Below, piece by piece: positions 1 to 9,117 of a stretch of 64,000 bases of DNA. Made by a program: the position numbers and the translations under genes. The DNA is from Zygnema cylindricum (Eukaryota > Streptophyta > Zygnematophyceae > Zygnematales > Zygnemataceae). Every line of letters begins with the position of its first letter. The first letter of the stretch is position 1. The stretch covers positions 136,072 to 200,071 of the forward strand of contig JBBHKE010000221.1 in the NCBI GenBank assembly GCA_037447655.1, written 5' to 3'. The notes below the pieces were generated by a model. The model had not been told where the DNA came from. It made no database searches and was given only the letters and a program-made list of their open reading frames with translations.

Positions 1-632
1 AGGGGGGGAGGCGGCATTAGGTGAGGAAGGAAGGGAGGCGACGGTTGAGGAGGGGGAGGGAAGTGAGGCGGGGGGAGGAGTAGAGAGGAGGAGTAGGAGG
101 CTAAAAAAGAAAAAGAGGGTTTTTCATGAGAGGGAGGAGGAAGGAGGTGAGGTGGGGAGGGATGAGAATACATTGAGTGGGGAGGAAGGGGGGGAGGCGG
201 CATTAGGTGAGGAAGGAAGGGAGGCGACGGTTGAGGAGGGGGAGGGAAGTGAGGCGGGGGGAGGAGTAGAGAGGAGGAGTAGGAGGCTAAAAAAGAAAAA
301 GAGGGTTTTTTATGAGAGGGAGGAGGAAGGAGGTGAGGTGGGGAGGGATGAGAATACATTGAGTGGGGAGGAAGGGGGGGAGGCGGCATTAGGTGAGGAA
401 GGAAGGGAGGCGACGGTTGAGGAGGGGGAGGGAAGTGAGGCGGGGGGAGGAGTAGAGAGGAGGAGTAGGAGCGTAAAAAAGAAAAAGAGGGTTTTTCATG
501 AGAGGGAGGAGGAAGGAGGTGAGGTGGGGAGGGATGAGAATACATTGAGTGGGGAGGAAGGGGGGGAGGCGGCATTAGGTGAGGAAGGAAGGAAGGCGAC
601 GGTTGAGGGGGGGGAGGGAAGTGAGGCACGGA
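1..632 (+). repeat. 186-bp coding tandem repeat, about 3.4 copies
   Basis: The landmark GAGGCGGCATTAG recurs at 8, 194, 380 and 566, an exact 186-bp (62-codon) period, and the array continues past the left edge. Copies differ by only a few substitutions (for example CAT/TAT before GAGAGG). The last copy diverges after about 628. The period keeps the reading frame, so copy number can change without breaking the protein. Confidence 0.95.
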
Positions 633-1645
633 ATAAGTTAGAGAGGAGGAGGGAAATAAAGTTAGGAAAAGAGAAAGGTAGTCATTGGAGTGACGAGGAT
701 TATGTCCCCTCAACTTCTTGTTGCGACGAGAGCATTGTGGATGGGGAGGAACCGCCGGATGAGAAGCATGCCCCCGAGATAGAACATCCCACGGATATTC
801 GGGTATGGAAGGATGTGGATGAGGCCGCCACCGAGGACGAGCAAAGTCCGGACAGCAAGGGACGACAACGAGAGGATGAATACACGGATGATGACGACGT
901 GTTCGTGGTTCCTCCATCACCGAATAGGGAGAGAGGCATTGTAGTAGGTAATCCGGGTCCTCAAGCTCCATACCGAGTTGAGGATCCGGATTGGTATTTT
1001 CCACCTCCCACGAGAGAGGAGGAAATGGACAGTTTTGTGCCCCGTGAGAGGAGGAAATGGACAGTTTTGTGCCCTGGGCCGAGCATTTCATTCCGGTTGC
1101 TGAATGGCCGGAACATTGGAGGTACGGTGAACCTCGCCCCCTAAACCCGAGGGAAAATCCTCGTCCGGAAATTCTCGACATCCCACCAGATGTCCCCGCT
1201 CATCCGACGTGGCTCTTCATTGACGGTGAGGACCGTGGCTTGACGTTTGCCCACATACAGCAATTTGATCCGGCCGATCCACGGCATACGTGGATTGTTC
1301 ACGACGACCGCGGATTTCAAGAGAATGTTCCCGCCTTATTACGGCTTCACCATCCGTGGGACCCCCGATTATACACCTTCCTAAAGTATTGTCGAAAATC
1401 GCCAAAAGTAATGGCTTTGCGAGAGGCTCGTACTTCGATTCTACATAAGTTCCGAAATCTTCAAGTCCGGCGACCCCGTTTATGCAAAATCCCAAGGGTT
1501 CGACGTCCGATTACCCCACCTCTACCACCGACGGAAGAGGATTGGCAAAGAATAATTGAGACACTCACTAATCAATTGGTCGCCCAACAAGAACAAGTGG
1601 CGAGGCTCACTCGGGAGTTGTCCCAAAAAAAATCTGCGGTAATCG
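2..1645 (+). CDS. Acidic 62-residue tandem-repeat and coiled-coil protein, 5' partial and frameshifted
   Basis: The frame is open from base 2, so the true start lies left of the window. ATG 152 is only the first in-window Met. About 3.4 copies of a 62-residue repeat (acidic GEEGREATVEEGEG followed by the basic patch RRLKKKKRVF, NLS-like) lead into an acidic low-complexity linker, then a proline/tryptophan-rich globular part (about 1070-1500) and a C-terminal heptad-like stretch (LVAQQEQVARLTREL). A 32-bp tandem duplication at 1014-1077 shifts the frame: the upstream frame stops at 1144, and the downstream frame opens at ATG 1057. I recognise no family. A GT donor at 1646 ends the exon one base into a codon. 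It joins acceptor 2088 in frame, which would fuse it to the downstream transposase, or acceptor 1759, which gives a stop at 1782. It could be the N-terminal part of a transposon protein or a separate host gene. Confidence 0.55.
1014..1077 (+). repeat. 32-bp tandem duplication causing a frameshift
   Basis: GAGAGGAGGAAATGGACAG and what follows occurs at 1014 and again at 1046, a period of 32 bp. Since 32 is not a multiple of 3, the second copy moves the frame from that of base 152 to that of base 1057. Counting the unit once would make the upstream and downstream frames continuous. Confidence 0.9.
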
Positions 1646-2088
1646 GTATGTTTTCTATTTGTTATTATTTTCATTTCCCCTTCTTTTCTTATCTTGTCGC
1701 CGCTAACCCACCCACTCACAATGTTTTTGTTATTAATTTGTTGTTTTTGTTTAATATAGCGACGACAAAGGCTCGTCTGTAAAGCAGCGACAAATTCTAA
1801 TCGTGGCTGAACCATGATTCTCAAAGAGTTATGCTTTACGCCGATTGTTAACAAAGTGGTGAAAGCTGTTTGTCGTTGAATTAGCGATGACAGATTATCG
1901 TCGCCTATTTCAGCAACGATAGGTTCTCGTCGCTGAAAAAGGCGACGACTATGTGTTTTCGCTAATTCAGCGACTATAGCAGCTCGTCGCTGAAATGGGC
2001 GACGACAGATTGTCGTCGCTAATTCAGTTCTCATTTTTCCATATATTCAGTCACTAATTTTTATTTTCTTTCCTTACTCCAATTGCAG
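1646..2088 (+). other. Probable intron with hairpin-repeat insertion
   Basis: The donor is GTATGTTT at 1646. Candidate acceptors are TTTAATATAG ending at 1759 (114-nt intron, stop follows) and CCAATTGCAG ending at 2088 (443-nt intron, frame continues into the transposase). The extra sequence between the two acceptors is the hairpin array, so it may be a later insertion that split the original intron. Confidence 0.5.
1760..2027. repeat. Array of about 29-bp hairpin units (GCGACGAC...GTCGTCGC)
   Basis: From 1883 to 2027 there are five consecutive units of 28-29 bp (starts 1883, 1912, 1941, 1969, 1998). Most are near-palindromic, with arms such as GCGACGAC and GTCGTCGC around a 4-6-bp loop, separated by CTAATTCAG or CTGAAA spacers. 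Looser relatives lie at 1760-1780 and 1862-1882. Related units occur at 4217-4375 on the other side of the transposase. Confidence 0.75.
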
Positions 2089-3886
2089 AGTACCAGAAGG
2101 CAAAGCGGTGGTGGGTAGAAAGGGTGGCAGTACTAAAAGGGATAAGGGAAACTACACTCACCTTATCTTCTTCGGGTTTTGGAAAGAGAAGCGTGGCGGT
2201 AATGAAGGCGTTACCGGGAAGGGGTAGGAAAGAGTTAACATGGGTGGTGAAAGTTCACATGGATTTAGTGGACGAATTTTTCCGATTCCAAAAGGCGGGC
2301 ATGAAAATGTCCACTGTCATTGTGGGAAAAATGGCAAATCATATCATTGCCGAAATGAAGGGTTCGGAGGATTTTATCGACGGCAATGGTGAAGAGATTA
2401 AGCCAAAAATCACTCGGCGTTGGATTCAACGCTTTTTCGAAAAGCATAGCATTGTCACCCGTGCCCAAAAGGGCAAACTACAATTATGTTCGCAGAAGGA
2501 GGAATACATAGAGAGGTCTGTGGCAAATCACATGGGCGTATTGAATAGGGGATTTCTGTCAGGTAAGCTTCGGATTTTCCTACCATTTGTTGTTTTTTGT
2601 GAATTTTTTTTTTGTTTCCCTTTAAATTATACATACTTATGTTTTGTTTTTTTTTGTTTCTTTCAATATTTTGGGTGGATAATAGGTTGTTTTAACGAGG
2701 ATTTGGTGGAAAATATGGGCGAGACCCATTTAATTGTAAATATGGACAACAAGAAAACGTTAGGCTTTCGTGGCGACGAGGTCGTAAGGTACGCCGACGT
2801 TGCGGGCGGTGGAGAGTCCATGACATTGATGGTACGACTAATGGGTGGAGCGAACGCACAAATCAAAGCTCCGATGATAATATTCACTAACCGCGCACGG
2901 AATTACCCAATAAAGTGCCTTGCCGACGATATACCGGGTAAGTTTCATTCAATTTTAATCATTGACATTTTGTTCATCTTCCTTATTTTCCTCTATTTTT
3001 ACGTATTGCTCTCTACGAACATATGTTTTACCGTTTCCTATTGGTTTTTAATGCTTCCTCCTCATCCCTTTCCCCCTCACTCCGTATCTCTGCCCTCTCG
3101 GCCTCCTCTCCCTCTCCCACTTTCTCTCCCCCTCATGTAACTCACCCCCTCCCCATATCCTTGAATTTTTCCGTGTGTAGGTGTTTGCTACCGAACCGGC
3201 CCCAAAGGATGGAATGATAAAACCGTTTTCCCGCAATGGATAGAAGAGCCGAGGTCTTACCAAGGAGACCGTGAAGGACGTAAAAAATTTTATTCCTCGA
3301 CAATTGCGGTGGTCATAACAACTCCGAGGAGTTGAGTCGAGTAGTACTCGCAAAGAGGACTATACTCCACTTCTTCCCTCCTTGCGCGACTCACCTCGTG
3401 CAACCCGCCGACTCCTTCGTCATTTCCAAAATTAAGGAGGTATAGTCGCGGAAATGGGAGGATTGGAAAATGAACGGGATCGAGAAGCATGCGTGGTCCC
3501 ATCCGAGTGGCAAGGGTTGGTCCGGAAAACTACTCGGGCCCGGGAAGGGTTTCTTCCTCAAGTTGGCTCGCTATTGAATTCGCGAAGTCAACGCAATAAA
3601 GGACGACCGTGGGATGGGTTACGCACGTAAAGCGATGATTCAGTGCGGATTGTCGTTGAAGGACGGGAAATGGGAGGAGAAAATGCTCACCCAAGATTTA
3701 CAAACCATCATCATGAAATGGCGTTGCCATTTTGAAGGCGATGAGGTGCCAATTCCTTCTACCGTGGCACGAGATTTTGTTCGAGGCATTCAAGATGCCG
3801 ACACTCGGGAGGATGAAGTCCTTGATGACGGTGACACTGAATGGAAGACCGAAGATTTTGAGTTCTTTCATAGAGAAGTGGTCTAG
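2089..3886 (+). pseudogene. Pogo/Tigger-like DDE transposase, decayed
   Basis: Three splice-defined segments are 2089-2562, 2686-2937 and 3181-3886 (introns 2563-2685 and 2938-3180, GT-AG). The first has a helix-turn-helix DNA-binding region (ITRRWIQRFFEKHSIV). Catalytic parts follow: first Asp in LIVNMDNKKTLGF; the WND...F..W block; second Asp in LFLDNCGGHN (about 3290-3320); then FFPPCATHLVQPADSFVISKIKEV with the third acidic residue; and a C-terminal SYARKAM-type block near 3614. This order is that of DDE_1 (pogo/CENP-B-like) transposases, which cut and paste DNA at TA sites in the nucleus. It is broken: a one-base frame change lies near 3282-3290, with in-frame TAG at 3443 and TGA at 3575. 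The last block ends at TAG 3884. The first exon begins at an acceptor, so an upstream exon is needed; the left-hand repeat protein is the phase-compatible candidate. Confidence 0.85.
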
Positions 3887-4216
3887 TTTTTGAAGAAAAA
3901 AATCATGTTAAGCATAAAATTATAGAAGTAGTGTTGTTGTTTTTTTTTTATTACTTAGTAGTTTTGTATGGTTAGTGTGGTAATTGTACTTAGCGTTACT
4001 TAAAGCATGTCGGGTAAATTGTATCCATGATAAATTCATTATAATCGTATCCTTATTTGTTTTTCATTTTGAAGTTTCTTACTGAAAATGATGTATGGAA
4101 AAAAAACTTCAATGACACTGAATGTTAGGGATGTTTTCAATATGTTTGGGGATTCGTCGGTTACATGCTCTATTACACGGTTGACAACAATTGCAGTACA
4201 TAGCTAGATAAATTTT
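3887..4216. other. 3' flank of transposase, no gene seen
   Basis: AT-rich sequence with no coding signature. It probably holds the 3' untranslated part of the transposon gene. I could not identify a terminal inverted repeat. Confidence 0.4.
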
Positions 4217-4375
4217 GGCATTAAGACAGTTTTAGTGACGAGACAGTCTCATCGCTTAAGTGCAAAAATTCGGTATGATAATCCTGCGACGAGAATGTCT
4301 CGTTGCTGAATGGTAAATTTGATGGTAAACTAAGTTTTACCATTCAACGACAAAAATATATCGTCGCTGAATGAT
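4217..4375. repeat. Right-hand hairpin repeats related to 1760-2027
   Basis: Three near-palindromic units are visible: GTGACGAGACAGTCTCATCGC, GCGACGAGAATGTCTCGTTGC and CAACGACAAAAATATATCGTCG. Arms and spacer (GCTGAATG) match the left array. A separate palindrome formed by TTTACCATTC and its partner lies between them. Confidence 0.6.
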
Positions 4376-5199
4376 ACAACTTTGTCCCTACTAAAAATAC
4401 AAGGTATACATAGGCTTATTAATAATAACATCATTTTTATTTTGTCTTTTTTTTTTTTTTGATTTCGACACTAAAATGCCATTTTTTTATAAATTTCGAT
4501 ATTAAAATGACCTCGGATCATAACCTTTTAACAGTGACAAACACAATTTATAAACAATGAAAAATCATGTGGAATTCCAAAAAAATATACACATAAAAAT
4601 CAAAGACAAAAATATGGATAACAAAAAAGAAAAACAGAACAACCAATTCTTTTCTTTTACATTCCTTTCACGGTGCACATAATAATTGTACAAAAATTTC
4701 AAAAAGTACATATATGGAAATGTACAGAGATATAACTGAAAACGGAATAAACAAAATCCTATCTTGGAAAAATACCGAATGAACAATCGTACTAAATACT
4801 TAAAAGATTGTTCCTATCTAGATTTCTCCATATTGTAGTTGAATTTGTCAATAGTGAAGAAAAAACAAAACTCAACAAACATCTATGCTACTCCTACCCT
4901 CCATCTTTTATAATCTTTGCTTTTTTATTTCCCCTCTCTCCTCTCTCACCTCTACTCCCTTCCATTCCTCGCCTCCCTCTTTCTTCTCCTACCTCACTTT
5001 CCCCTCTCGTTCAAAACTTATTCTTTTATACTTTAATGGTAATGCTAATTTTTTCCATATATAGAATGAATAATGTGTACGTCACATCTGCAAATAAAAC
5101 AAAAAAAAGGAACCAAAACAAATTAGCATCCACAATGAAAATAATAAAAAAGGAAGCAAAACAAACAAATAAACCACTATAACACAAAATGTACAAGGG
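4376..5199. other. Non-coding AT-rich stretch with a pyrimidine tract
   Basis: No gene is supported. About 4888-5015 is nearly pure C/T on this strand (CCCCTCTCTCCTCTCTCACC-type). The rest is A/T-rich with short unsupported open frames. Confidence 0.5.
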
Positions 5200-5467
5200 G
5201 GAGAGACATATTGATAGGGAGAGAGGGGGAGAGGCAGATTGAGAGAGAGAGAGGGGGAGAGGCAGATTGATGGGGAGAGGCAGATTGAGAGGGAGAGAGA
5301 GGGAGAGGAAGATTGAGAGGGAGAGAGAGGGAGAGGTAGATTGAGAGGTAAAGAGGAGGAGAGGCATATTGAGAGAGAGAGAGGTGGAGAGGCAGATTGA
5401 GAGAGAGAGAGAGGGGGAGAGGCAGATTGATATGAAGAGAGAGGGAGAGGAAGATTGAGAGGGAGAG
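5200..5467 (+). repeat. Purine minisatellite, about 32-bp period
   Basis: Repeated GGGAGAGGCAGATTGAGAG units with small length changes run up to the gypsy LTR. The strand is almost entirely G/A apart from the periodic CAGATT. Confidence 0.85.
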
Positions 5468-5962
5468 TGTAACAAGGTTATAGGGTTGAGCACTTAGTGG
5501 CTAGAAAGTAGGCTGCTATAGTTGCGGTTGCAGAGCAGCGCAGCTGCGATTCCAGGTAAGCGCAGCATAGCAGCATAGCAACTTAGTAGAATAACGTAGC
5601 GCAGCATAGCAAAGCAGCGTAGCAGTATAGCAACGCCGCAGAATGTAGATTTTACCATATAGTTCTAGAAAAATATTATGGATAGATCTCGGTTGACCGC
5701 GAAGGTCAACGTGTACATTTGTACAGTATTGGGTTGACTAGCCGTTAGTTAGTTTAAATAGTGAGACAGACGTAGTACGAGATAGACTCTTTGAGTAGAC
5801 CCTCGCAGCAAGCGCTGAATCTTGTAATCCTCTCTTGAGTAATAAAGCGCCATCTTGTCTATCACTGCTGTGTGCACCTGCTCTTGTTACGGGAGGATCC
5901 TTGGAGCTTTCCGCTGTGCATTGTGGTGTATTGTGGTGCCTATAATTCTTGTCCCTTTTACA
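5468..5962 (+). mobile_element. Ty3/gypsy LTR (family D)
   Basis: It starts TGTAACAAGG and ends CCTTTTACA, with partly complementary TGTAA/TTACA ends, and is followed directly by a tRNA primer site. Internal parts are a GCAGC-rich minisatellite (5525-5640), a TTTAAATA TATA-like box (about 5752) and AATAAA (about 5841). About 495 bp. A reverse fragment of the same LTR start lies at 38030-38198. Confidence 0.75.
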
Positions 5963-5963
5963 C

Positions 5964-5975
5964 TGGTATCAAAGC
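5964..5975 (+). other. Primer binding site, initiator tRNA-Met 3' end type
   Basis: TGGTATCAAAGC differs by one base from the common plant primer site TGGTATCAGAGC, and sits one base after the LTR end. This is the standard site complementary to the 3' end of initiator tRNA-Met. Confidence 0.8.
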
Positions 5976-5995
5976 ATTCCGCGTGACTCGACAGC

Positions 5996-6660
5996 ATGGA
6001 CGAACACGGCGTATCCACTACAGAAATGTTAGCGCAAGTTCTCAAGGAGTTAGAAAGCGTGAGATTACAGAACTCACAACTGAGCAACACCGTCGCAACT
6101 TTGGAATCTCGTCTTGGTGAGCGACCTCATGGAGGCATGGAGAGGGACTCTAGGAGACCGAAATTACGATTTCCCGACGAGTTTGACCCCGCAAGACACA
6201 AGAACCTGGATACGTGGCTATTCTCTGTTGCGAATTATCTCGAGAATTTTCCTAGCCTATCGGACCGAGAGAAGATTCACTACGCGGGTGGTCTTCTTAA
6301 GGGGGTAGCGCGTGCATGGTGGAGGACATTGGTAGAGTGTGATGAGATACCGACCGTTTGGGCTCTATTTGTTCAATTCCTCCGAGACGCCTGGCAGCCT
6401 GTTAATACGGTTAAGGCTGCACGAGATAAGATCACAGTGCTGAAGCAACGAACTTCGGTGTTGGAGTTTAGGCAACGATTTTTGGAGTGTAAGGTTTAAA
6501 TACCTACAATGACAGAGGATGAGGCTGTGGATCGCTATGTGAAGGGGCTCAAATGCTCCATTCGTAGGGATGTGGAACAATGGCTCGCTCAAGAAAGCAC
6601 AACTCGTTCCTACACGTTATTTGAGGTGTTCCATAAAATAGGATCCATGACTCTAATATA
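5996..6660 (+). pseudogene. Ty3/gypsy gag fragment
   Basis: From ATG 5996 the protein has a coiled-coil start (LKELESVRLQNSQLSNTVATL) followed by the retrotransposon gag core: NLDTWLFSVANYL, GVARAWWRTL and VLKQRTSVLEFRQRFLE. A TAA interrupts at 6497. The same frame continues after it with IPTMTEDEAVDRYVKGLK, typical of gag, up to about 6657, where MITE-like DNA replaces it. Protease and pol are absent, so this is a 5' fragment with LTR, primer site and gag only. Gag would form the cytoplasmic particle in an active element. Confidence 0.85.
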
Positions 6661-7310
6661 GTGCCATCGTAAATAGTGTGGTGTACGGTCTGTCAGAGCC
6701 GTACAATTAAGTACTTTTTTTAGTAGAAAAGTACAAAAAATATATTCACGCTGTCCCGTAGTCGCGCTAACATGTAATTGCGTAACTTTTTTCCGGCATT
6801 CGCGGATGAAAAAAAAATGCGACGGCGTACGATTTGAACAATTTCGTACATGCACATATTGTACTGTGGAGATATTCTGCACCGAAATTTTTTACAAAGC
6901 AGTTTGCAAATTAGAGTGTACGAAAAATATGAATAAAAATTATTTCCAAAAAAAACGACATTCCCAATTAGCGTAAATAACACTAATTGTTTCATTACGC
7001 TATCTATTTCATTACGCTAATAGCGATTCACGGTGTACCGACTGTGTTTTGGATATAACGTAAGAATAGCCGTTACTGTTAGAGAAAGTACGCATGACGT
7101 GGCATGCCGTACTATATATACTCTTGTAAACTTGTACAATATAGATAAAGTACTACAAAGCAGTATACCATAATTTTAACATTTTTCGGCGATAGAACAT
7201 TTGTCGGTTTTTGAGCAATATATCGGGGTTTTTCATCGTTCGATAACCGATAATTATTGTTACCGATATTTTCGCGATACGTTTTTTCCGATACACAACA
7301 CAAATAGTTA
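6661..7310. other. MITE-derived non-coding DNA
   Basis: The segment begins at the break in gag and contains one MITE right end, AGCGATTCACGGTGTA (about 7021-7037), plus blocks (GTGTGGTGTACGG, CCGTACAATT) shared with 21360-21560 and 50150-50720. Its left part (6660) may be the other end of that element. At 7285-7302 CCGATACACAACAC resembles the hAT-type end near 51075. No gene seen. Confidence 0.5.
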
Positions 7311-7531
7311 CACCGTGAATCGCTATTAGTGTTAATGTTTTTTTCGTCTCTTAAAACATCTTTACTCCGTACACGTTTGTCGGTTTTTAGATCTGACGGT
7401 TTCGATTGAAAGGTAAGATTCTGAGCTTCCAATTGACGGTCAAAAATTACGAATTGGACATGAGTGTACGGATAAAAATGAGATGTTTTAAGTGGCGACA
7501 AAATTATTCACCCTAATAGAGATACACGGTG
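7311..7531. mobile_element. TA-flanked MITE, 221 bp
   Basis: Terminal inverted repeats are CACCGTGAATCGCTATTAG and its degenerate complement CTAATAGAGATACACGGTG, bordered by TA at 7309-7310 and 7532-7533. The TA target fits the Tc1/mariner group. It is internally related to 20771-20986 (GTACACG/TTGTC..GATTTT blocks). No coding capacity. Confidence 0.8.
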
Positions 7532-7533
7532 TA

Positions 7534-7919
7534 CCTTTCGTCGAGACAAATCATATGTACGCAAAAGCTCGTACGGTCAACTACATTAAAGAGCGACCAA
7601 TGTGACGGGGGAGCTGTAGACCGACAAAATACATGTACAAAAAACAGTTACAATTAAAAAGAAAGGTCGTTTTTTTCTTTTGCGAAACTGCAAACGACAC
7701 AAAAAGACATGTAAAAAAGACAGTTACAGTTAATAAGATCGCTCATAATATTCTTTATTTCTTTTACGACACCTGTTGTCCCTCCGACCTTTTGAAAGAA
7801 AATAAAATCGGCTAAAGAATCAGCACCTACGTCATTGAAAGTCATACGGGCAAGTACAGTCCACGTCCTCCTGCGTAAAATACGGTTCTTCGGGAAGATC
7901 GCTCGCTAGATTCGTTTCC
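7534..7919. other. Intergenic DNA, no gene seen
   Basis: AT-rich with scattered GTAC words. I see no conserved coding block. The last 8 bases (CCTCTCGG, 7920-7927) form the left target duplication of the adjacent hAT element. Confidence 0.4.
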
Positions 7920-7927
7920 CCTCTCGG

Positions 7928-8607
7928 CAGAGGTCGCAAAAGTCAAAAAAATTCATACCCGAAACCGACCGTTTTTTTTTTCAAAATCTGAGTAACCGAC
8001 GCCCGACCGAGTTTTGTCACGTTCCAAAATTGTTAACCGTTAACCGACCGTCGTTTACGAAAAAAAAAATTAACCGAATCTTGATTTTTCGCGAATAACC
8101 GTGCCCGCCCGTAACTGAAAAAGTACAAAATTAATCAATGTACGACAGAATAAGCCAATAATTACGATATGTCGCGTTGCCTAAGATTTGCGAAATGAAT
8201 ATTGTACTACCGTGTCAGATTTGCGACGCTTTGTCGCGTTCCCTAAGATTTTCGAAATGAATAGTGTACTACCATGTCAGATTTGCGACGCTTTGCCGCG
8301 TTCCCATTGATTTGCGAAATAAATAGGTTACTTCAGTACCGTGTCAGATTTGCGACGGTAGTCATGATGTCACGTACTTCCACGATGCCAAAGAGTACAA
8401 AGTACAAGAATGTTGGATTATAGGGACAGTACAAAATTTTCATTTTTTTTTAATTTTTTGGTTGACCGACCGTAACCGACCGTTTTTTTTTCCTGGTGAA
8501 TCAACCGACCGTAACCGCCCGACCCCCAAAATTTGGCAACCGAATCCGTTCTGGATCCGGTCGGTTAACGGTCGGTCACGGTTTCGGTTGACTGTTTGCG
8601 ACCTCTG
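7928..8607. mobile_element. Non-autonomous hAT-type element with 8-bp target duplication
   Basis: The ends are CAGAGGTCGCAAA and TTTGCGACCTCTG, a perfect 13-bp inverted repeat, flanked by the identical octamer CCTCTCGG at 7920-7927 and 8608-8615. An 8-bp target duplication with CAG...CTG ends is the hAT signature. The 680-bp interior has no transposase; it holds repeated AACCGACCG words and three 62-bp units. Related ends occur at 39229 (reverse) and 50810-51000. It sits 19 bp upstream of the TATA box of the LRR gene. Confidence 0.93.
8170..8355 (+). repeat. 62-bp tandem repeat, three copies, inside the hAT element
   Basis: TGTCGCGTTGCC... recurs at 8170, 8232 and 8294, each followed by AAGATTTGCGAAATGAAT and ACCGTGTCAGATTTGCGACG. 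The third copy is the most diverged. Confidence 0.85.
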
Positions 8608-8625
8608 CCTCTCGGTCCAACGCCC

Positions 8626-8635
8626 TTTTATAAGG
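8626..8635 (+). promoter_or_regulatory. Candidate TATA box of the LRR gene
   Basis: TTTTATAAGG lies 116 bp upstream of ATG 8751 and just outside the hAT element's right target duplication. The spacing suits a short 5' untranslated region. No other TATA-like word is as well placed. Confidence 0.5.
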
Positions 8636-8750
8636 AAAGAGGAATCGGCGGCTGCCGCATCGCCAACTCTCCTTTGGCAGCCTTCGCCCTCGCGACCCAC
8701 ACCTCCCCTCACCCAACTCTGCCTCGAAGGGACGTGGCGAGCTCCTAGCC

Positions 8751-8847
8751 ATGGCTGCCACCGCCATTACCTTGGCCTTGCTGGCCTTCGCGTGCCACGT
8801 GGCACTTGTAATGGGGACCTACACTGGACCCATGGCAAAGCAAGACA
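8751..8847 (+). CDS. LRR protein gene, exon 1: signal peptide
   Basis: ATG 8751 opens MAATAITLALLAFACHVALV, a short N-region and hydrophobic core typical of a secretory signal peptide, then MGTYTGPMAKQD. The exon ends at a GTACGT donor (8848) after the first base of a codon. The product would enter the secretory pathway as an LRR receptor or LRR secreted protein. It is followed 128 bp later by exon 2 in matching phase (A + TG makes Met). The local G+C content is clearly higher than in surrounding repeats. Confidence 0.75.
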
Positions 8848-8975
8848 GTACGTTCTTCCCTCCTTCGACCCTCATTTCCCCTTTCATTTCCCTGTCCATT
8901 CCATGTTTTCACACGTGCGAAGGCTGGTTCCTTTCCGCTCCTCTGACACGTGTGTCCGTACTGTCCGTACTGCAG

Positions 8976-9117
8976 TGGCGACTATGGAGGCGGTGAAGGC
9001 GGCCATGGCGGGGAAGAAGGGCTTCCCCGCGATCAAGTGTTACGCGGGAGAGCAATGGGGCTACGCCACGACGACATCACCCATCACATGCGATGGCGCC
9101 GGTCGCATGTACGCAGT
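8976..9117 (+). CDS. LRR protein gene, exon 2: LRR N-terminal cap
   Basis: Acceptor TACTGCAG ends at 8975 and donor GTGAGT starts at 9118. The exon encodes MATMEAVKAAMAGKKGFPAI, then KCYAGEQWGYATTTSPITCD and GAGRMYAV. An ALxxxK-like helix, a Trp, and a Cys pair before CDGxGRxxAV match the plant LRR N-terminal cap (LRRNT_2) in order and length. It ends with two bases of a codon (phase 2), the same phase at which every downstream 72-bp LRR exon begins. Confidence 0.7.

Noticed and set aside
5200-5467. CRISPR-like array
   Set aside because: Units are contiguous G/A minisatellite with no unique spacers, and the window is eukaryotic.
8462-8767. Open frames on both strands across the hAT 3' end
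   Set aside because: They lie in AACCGACCG repeat DNA of a non-autonomous element and run into the LRR promoter. The signal-peptide ATG at 8751 is better supported.
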